NCBI GenBank assembly: GCA_905183005.1
Contig: CAJJDO010000050.1
Location: forward strand, 327,851-391,850
Direction: 5' to 3'
DNA from: Paramecium pentaurelia
Taxonomy: Eukaryota; Ciliophora; Oligohymenophorea; Peniculida; Parameciidae
DNA: 64,000 nt
The translations under genes were made by a program, and so were the position numbers. Position 1 is the first letter of the stretch, and each line of letters starts with the position of its first letter. Shown here piece after piece: positions 58,999 to 64,000 of the stretch. The notes under the pieces are model-generated. The model ran no database searches and had not been told where the DNA came from. It saw only the letters and a list, made by a program, of their open reading frames with translations.

Positions 58999-60569
58999 TC
59001 AATTATCTAATTTATAATTTTTTTATCTATAAAGATCAAAAAATTATTATACTAATTTATGTTTTTATTTTTAAGTTTCGAATATCTATATTAAATTATT
59101 AAATATTATACTTTTATCGAAATTCTATTCTATGTATTCATAATCTTGGAATTCACATAATAGTTAATTGGATAATTAGATTCTTATAATTATTATTTTA
59201 TTGTATTTTATCTATCATTCTAATTAAATTTAGATTAATTTGTCAATCTTAGAAAAGCATCAGATAATCTATCTAATTAATCTTAACTACCATCACTAAA
59301 TAAAATAGAATTTATTTGTTTTCCTTAAAGTAAATATTTATTAAAACTATTTACTAATTTATCAATAGGTTTTTAAAGTAAAAGAAATGATATTAAATGG
59401 ATACATAAACTAATAAAGGCTGTAAATAATATTCCAATTATTAATTAACCAAGTAATTATTAATACATATCATGAATCATATTTTTTAGAAGATTTATAT
59501 AATTAGAGTAAGCTTATGAATTAAATTTCAATACAATAAAGTAGTCATTTGTAACTTACTTCTATCTTATATACCATAATTCATTAGTATTCTTATTTAT
59601 TAAACAAATTGTATTAGGTATATTAAGTTGACAATTTTCTTGAGTTTAATTCTATTACATTATCTATTTCACATCTGTTTCATTAAAACCAAAAATAGAC
59701 TAATTCTATAGAAAATAAACATCAGTTGTTTATGCTGTATAATAACTACCTATTAATATTCTCCCTGTTTTATCTATCACTAATAGATCTAAATCATCAT
59801 AACTAAATTAATAAAAAGAAGAAAAATTAAGATCAATAGCTCCTATTCCTATAGCACTATTATTTTAATCATAGATAGTAGTTGTTCCAGAGATGTAAAC
59901 ACCACCAAAAAAATTTGCATAAGGTTCAGATATAATGAATTGAGAAGAATTCATTGAATCCAAATGATTTTAAAACCATTTTCTTGATGAAGGAACATAG
60001 CCAGTGAAATTTGATCCTGGACATGTAGAAAAATAACAGTCACTAGATATAGATGTAAAATATATATTAAGTTCGATTTGATAAGGTATAGTAGTTGTGA
60101 GTAAGTTAGATAACTTTCTAAAATCCTATAGATATTAATTTTGCATATGAATTTGTTTAGAGCAATCAAAATTGCCATAACAGTATTGACAATAATTAAT
60201 GATACTATTTTGAAAATATTCTTCTTGCAAACATATTTCAGAATTCCTGGAAAAACTTATATTTGTTCTTTAAATCAACTAAAACAAAGTGTTAATATTT
60301 TATATTGAATACATTCCTTGATGTATTTTATACTCTAAATTCTTCGAATAAATTGAAATATAAGAATTTGTTTATCCATAAATAAAATTCATGATAAGTT
60401 TTTCTTCAGCATCTCTTTACAAAAATTGAAATAGACCTTATATATTTAAAAAAATTATCAGGCCTAATATGACTAAAACTATAATCATAGTTATTAGTTA
60501 GATTAAAATGATTTAACTTCGAATTCTCCAAGTTTTAAACTATTTTATTATAAATTTATTGCAAAGCAT
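58999..60569 (-). CDS. membrane receptor-like protein with extracellular Cache domain
   Basis: The frame encodes 514 residues with one 26-nt intron near the 3' end. A short cytoplasmic N-terminus precedes helix 1 (MIIVLVILGLIIFLNI). About 300 extracellular residues contain several cysteines and a dCache-like core: FTGYVPSSRKWFQNHLDSMN (compare YDPRxRPWY), FIISEPYANFFGG, TTTIYDQNNSAIGIGAIDLN, then LLVIDKTGRILIGS. Helix 2 (LIIGILFTAFISLCIHLISF) follows and leads into KPIDKLVNSFNKYLLQGKQI, a HAMP-like linker. The short helical cytoplasmic end lacks an enzyme domain. A small-molecule sensor is likely. It is convergent with the CinA fusion gene (36 bp between stops). Confidence 0.7.
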
Positions 60570-60637
60570 GTTTAATATAAAATATATTTAAGAAATTAAT
60601 TTGTTTACTTTTTAATTAAAATACAAAGTTGATTATT

Positions 60638-61210
60638 TCAATAATTGATATTATCTGTATTCTACTCAAAAATATGAAGTTCTTTATCATCCATTTTTAA
60701 TTTAAGCTTATGAAAATAATTATTAAACAATTTCTGATGATTTTATTATATTGATTAGTTTTTCGCGGGATAAAATGATCTAACATTTTCAAACTTTATT
60801 TATTTCTCATTCAATTCAAATTAATTAAAAAAGTTATTTTAACAATAAGAATATTAAGAGGGTTTAGTTTTATCTGATGATTCACTAACACTTTGATTTT
60901 ATTTTTCAATATATTTATCTATTTTCTTCAATTTTTTTGATGATTTTTAATTAATTCTTTTATTCAACTATATATAATTAGAATGTTAAATAGTTCTTTC
61001 ATAAATAAGATCTGTTTATATCTATTTATCAGTTATTTATTTTCTCTTTTATACTCTTTGTTACTCAATAATTTAAAATGTTTCAATTTTACAATCTTCA
61101 CTTAATTTGATAGGTTCTATAAAATATATCTGTTATTTCTTTTATTAAAATTATTTTAGTGACAATAACACATTTTTGGATATTGCAATAAGTTTTTAAA
61201 GAAATTACAT
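60638..61210 (-). CDS. small basic protein, function unknown
   Basis: The gene encodes 190 residues without introns. It starts MQFLQKLIAISKNVLLSLKQ and continues as a Lys/Gln/Ser-rich, largely helical chain (NQKSSKKLKKIDKYIEKQNQ). A Phe/Tyr-containing patch (NVRSFYPAKNQSIQ) lies near the end. No domain recognised. It lies 68 bp upstream of the Cache protein in the same direction. An alternative ATG at 61173 is out of frame with the coding part. Confidence 0.5.
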
Positions 61211-61358
61211 TTTATTTTATATACAAATTTATAACTAAAACAAAATTAATTCTGAAATTCAAATATTTTTATGTGTAATTTCATTGATCATTAATTATTA
61301 TATTGAATGTAAAATATAAAAGTAATCAAAATATGACAATTATTTATATATATATATA

Positions 61359-62328
61359 TCATTTATCAATATATTAAGATTGTTATTATTTTTATTAGCT
61401 TGATTATCTAGTAATTTTAGTTTTCTAACTAATTTGTGATTTTGTATCACTAATATTCTTATCTGATTTATTGATTTAGGAATCAGTTTCCTTGTAATTT
61501 GATCTCTTAATAATTTTATTTGGATTCTCTGTTTTTACATATAAATATTATACCTTCTGGTTTTGGAATTGAGGGTACTTTAATACCTATTACACCTTAA
61601 GGATAATTTTATAGAAATTTTTCAATTCCTCCACTCAATAGATAAACATTCTCAAAACCTTTTTCAGCAAATAGAGTGGCTGAAGGGATTCCATTCTTTT
61701 CATCAAAATGATATATTATAATGTGTTTATCTTTTTAGTTTTTCTAATTGAATATTTAAATGTACAAATCTATGAATTTATTAAGTTAATTTATCTTATC
61801 TTAAATTAGGAGCAGGGAAATTGACAGCCTCTTTTATGTGATAAAGTTCAAATTCATCAGGATCTCTTAAATCTAAAAGAAGAAATTCTGATTGATCTGT
61901 AATTCCCAATTATTCTGTAGCATAAGTAATTGCAGAGACTTATGAGACTTCAGTAAATCTAGTCTTTTAACTATATTGACTTTATGTATCAAATTATTGT
62001 AATTGTTCTTATTCTTATTATTGTTAATCTGCTAATTTATAAATAGTTTCTTATTCTGTATTTTCCTTTGATAATATATATAAAGTATACATTAATATAG
62101 TTAAACACAGTAGAACATTTGATACGCTTAAATAATTCTGATCTTTTTTTAGCTATTTTCGCATTACTTACAACTTCAATATCTCTCACAGTTGGTCCTG
62201 TATTTAATGTTTATTTGACATGATCATATTATTTGTTTTTTGGTACTTTTTTATCAAGGGGCTTAAGAATTCAAATTGATATATACATTTCCTTTTCCTT
62301 TAACATAACCTATTGGCATTTTGTCCAT
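61359..62328 (-). CDS. CEP41: CEP41 homologue (rhodanese-like ciliary protein)
   Basis: CEP41 is a centriolar/ciliary protein needed for tubulin glutamylation. Five exons encode 290 residues; introns are 62262-62286 (25 nt), 62066-62090 (25 nt), 61744-61765 (22 nt) and 61529-61553 (25 nt). Two blocks identify it. The N-terminal block is NKQYDHVKQTLNTG ... KKRSELFKRIK (animal CEP41 has RYQHIKSRLDTG ... KKDELFKRLK as I recall). The rhodanese domain is EFLLLDLRDPDEFELYHI, HIIIYHFDEKNGIPSATLF and KGFENVYLLSGGIEKFLQ. The catalytic cysteine of true rhodaneses is absent, as in animal CEP41. The first intron, 16 codons after the ATG, decides the start. Confidence 0.88.
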
Positions 62329-62468
62329 AATAATTAATTCAAATATTCTGTTAACTAATAATATTAAATTTAATGAAATTATATTAGAATAACAGCATTT
62401 TGTAAATATGTATATAATGATTTTAAGATTATAAATAAAGCAAAAACAAAATATAGATTGAATAAATA

Positions 62469-64000
62469 TCATTAATATTTTTTGAGTATTTAAATTAATT
62501 ATAATTCTTGGATTGGTTTAACTAAAAAGTCTACCATTCCAGAATTAATACACTTTTAATATTCTAATTAATCTGTATAACCACTACAACCAATAATAAT
62601 CTAATTTGGAAAACTTTAAAGAATAAATTTAGTAGTTTCTTAACCATTCATAATAGGCATTTCTATATCCATAAAAATTATTTTATAACCTTAACAAGTG
62701 CTACAACACTTTTTTGTTTTTATTTTAGTAATAGATTCACTACCAGATAAAGTTGAATCAATATCAAATTCATTTGTAAATAAATGTTTATTATTTTTAT
62801 ACAATTCCTATAACATTCTTTTAAATGCAAATATATTAAAACAATCATCATCAACTATTAAATAATGATGACAATTTTATTAAGTTGATAAATCTTCTTT
62901 TAAATTGGATGTTATTTTATTGAAACTAATTATTTCATCTACTTCTTATGATTATAATGAAATTTCAGGTACTTTGAAACTTGAGACTTTTTTCTTTTTC
63001 AGAATTTCATCAATAAATAAATCAAAATAAAAATAACTATAATGATTATTTTTTTTATTTTTTGAATCTATATTAAGTCCAGTAGATCCAATATTTTATG
63101 CTATTTAATTACTTATAACTAAACCTAATCCAACACCTTATTGATTTAGTTTTCTACTTTCTTCAGAATTAACTTTTGAGAATGCTTTAAATAATTTTTA
63201 TTGATCTTCTTCTGATATTCCTATTCCTTCATCTTTTACTCCAATTCTTAATGTATTCTATTTAAATAATTCAAGTATTATTGTAATTTTTCCACTTTAT
63301 GTAAATTTAAATGCATTACTTAATAGATTTACAATAATTTATTTGATCCTATTTCTATCAGAAAAGAGTGTTTTTGGAAGTGTAGAATTATATTAAATAG
63401 ATAATTGAACTCCTCTCAATTTTGCTTTTAATTCAAACATTTTTTAACATTCCTCAATTAATATTTATAAATTAAATGGTACTTTTTCAATTTTAAATTT
63501 CCCATTTTTAATTTAAGCTAAATCTAATAAATCATTAGATAAATTTAAAATATAATTTGAATTATCTAAGGCTATTTGTAATTATTAATTAATATCAGAA
63601 TTATTAATTATTTAATCTTATTTAAGTACACATTCTAACATTTGAATAATACAATTTAATGGAGAACGATATTCATGACTGACAAATGAAAGCATTTTAG
63701 ATTTTTATTTGTCATATTCTTTTAAATATCTTATTTTTTATCTATGAGTTACATCTCTACATATTATAATTATACATTAACTTTTACTTAATGTTAATGT
63801 TAATTCCAGTAATTAATTATTTTCTGTATTAATATAAGTTTAAGATGTTTATATTTATTGATTTGTAAAAATTGTAAATCTTTAATTTAATTATGTTTAA
63901 ACAACAATACTTTCTTAATTTTTAGATTTTAATAAAGTATCAATAATCTATTTTATTTTAAATTTCTAATTTCTATCCTAAACTTATGAAACATCTAAAC
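62469..64000 (-). CDS. hybrid histidine kinase with receiver domain (5' end outside window)
   Basis: This is the C-terminal 511 codons of a two-component sensor; the N-terminus lies beyond the window. From its left-hand end it shows a PAS-like remnant (IIIICRDVTHRQKIRYLKEY), then a HisKA domain with the phospho-acceptor His in SFVSHEYRSPLNCI. The ATPase domain has N-box IKQIIVNLLSNAFKFTQSGK, G1 VKDEGIGI and G2 QGVGLGLVISNQIA. The receiver domain has acidic pocket IVDDDCFN, phospho-Asp in IIFMDIEMPIMNG and Lys in FLVKPI. All catalytic residues are intact, so it should be an active hybrid kinase feeding a phosphorelay. No intron is needed in this part. Confidence 0.93.

Noticed and set aside
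1..64000. tRNA, rRNA, CRISPR array or telomere repeat
   Set aside because: No G+C-rich cloverleaf-like stretch, no spaced direct repeats and no C4A2/C3A3 runs were seen on either strand. A covariance-model scan would be decisive for tRNAs.
1..64000. Reading with the standard genetic code
   Set aside because: Under the standard code nearly all recognised genes (Mre11, TTLL, CEP41, hybrid kinase) are interrupted by many TAA/TAG codons. With TGA as the only stop they are continuous.

Overview
The window is macronuclear DNA of a ciliate, almost certainly a Paramecium. Read with TGA as the only stop and TAA/TAG as glutamine, nearly the whole 64 kb resolves into long open genes on both strands. 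Frame breaks inside genes are repaired by GT...AG introns of only about 19-33 nt, the Paramecium size class. The DNA is very AT-rich and genes are separated by as little as 12 bp. For most intron-bearing genes I checked that gene length minus introns is an exact multiple of three. All intron calls are by eye, without transcript data.

Layout. 1-13 kb: the end of a + strand gene, a 1,660-residue membrane PAS protein of the TmcB/TmcC type, a coiled-coil protein, a secreted beta/gamma-crystallin-like protein, several unnamed genes and an SKP1-like protein. 13-31 kb: Mre11, a stomatin-like protein, a zinc-finger/SPRY-like protein, a CEP19-like protein, a TTLL tubulin glutamylase-type ligase, a BAX-inhibitor family protein, coiled-coil proteins and a small MGC protein, then a 1.6 kb gene-poor stretch. 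31-45 kb: a 12-intron TPR protein, a degenerate protein kinase, small orphan genes, a multi-span membrane protein, a C2-domain protein and a trichocyst-matrix-like protein. 44-58 kb: an MDR oxidoreductase, an SPX-EXS phosphate exporter, a decayed 26S proteasome RPT5 pseudogene, a TMEM230-like protein and three further cysteine-rich zinc-finger proteins. 57-64 kb: a CinA/nucleotidylyltransferase fusion, a Cache-domain receptor-like protein, CEP41 and a hybrid histidine kinase cut by the window edge.

The most informative finding is in the SPX-EXS gene. A 68-bp segment (50282-50349) bounded by TA and carrying TATAG at both ends breaks the reading frame; removing it with one TA restores the frame and the conserved EXS motif. 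It behaves exactly like a retained internal eliminated sequence (IES). Directly after it lies an exact 1,138-bp duplication joined by a single N, which is best read as two overlapping contigs that were not merged. The window therefore seems to record an assembly break caused by mixed excised and unexcised DNA.

There is no operon logic here. Functional themes are cilia and basal bodies (CEP19-like, CEP41, TTLL, coiled-coil proteins), signalling (PAS, Cache, hybrid kinase, kinase-like, C2 and acylated MG proteins) and regulated secretion (trichocyst-like protein).
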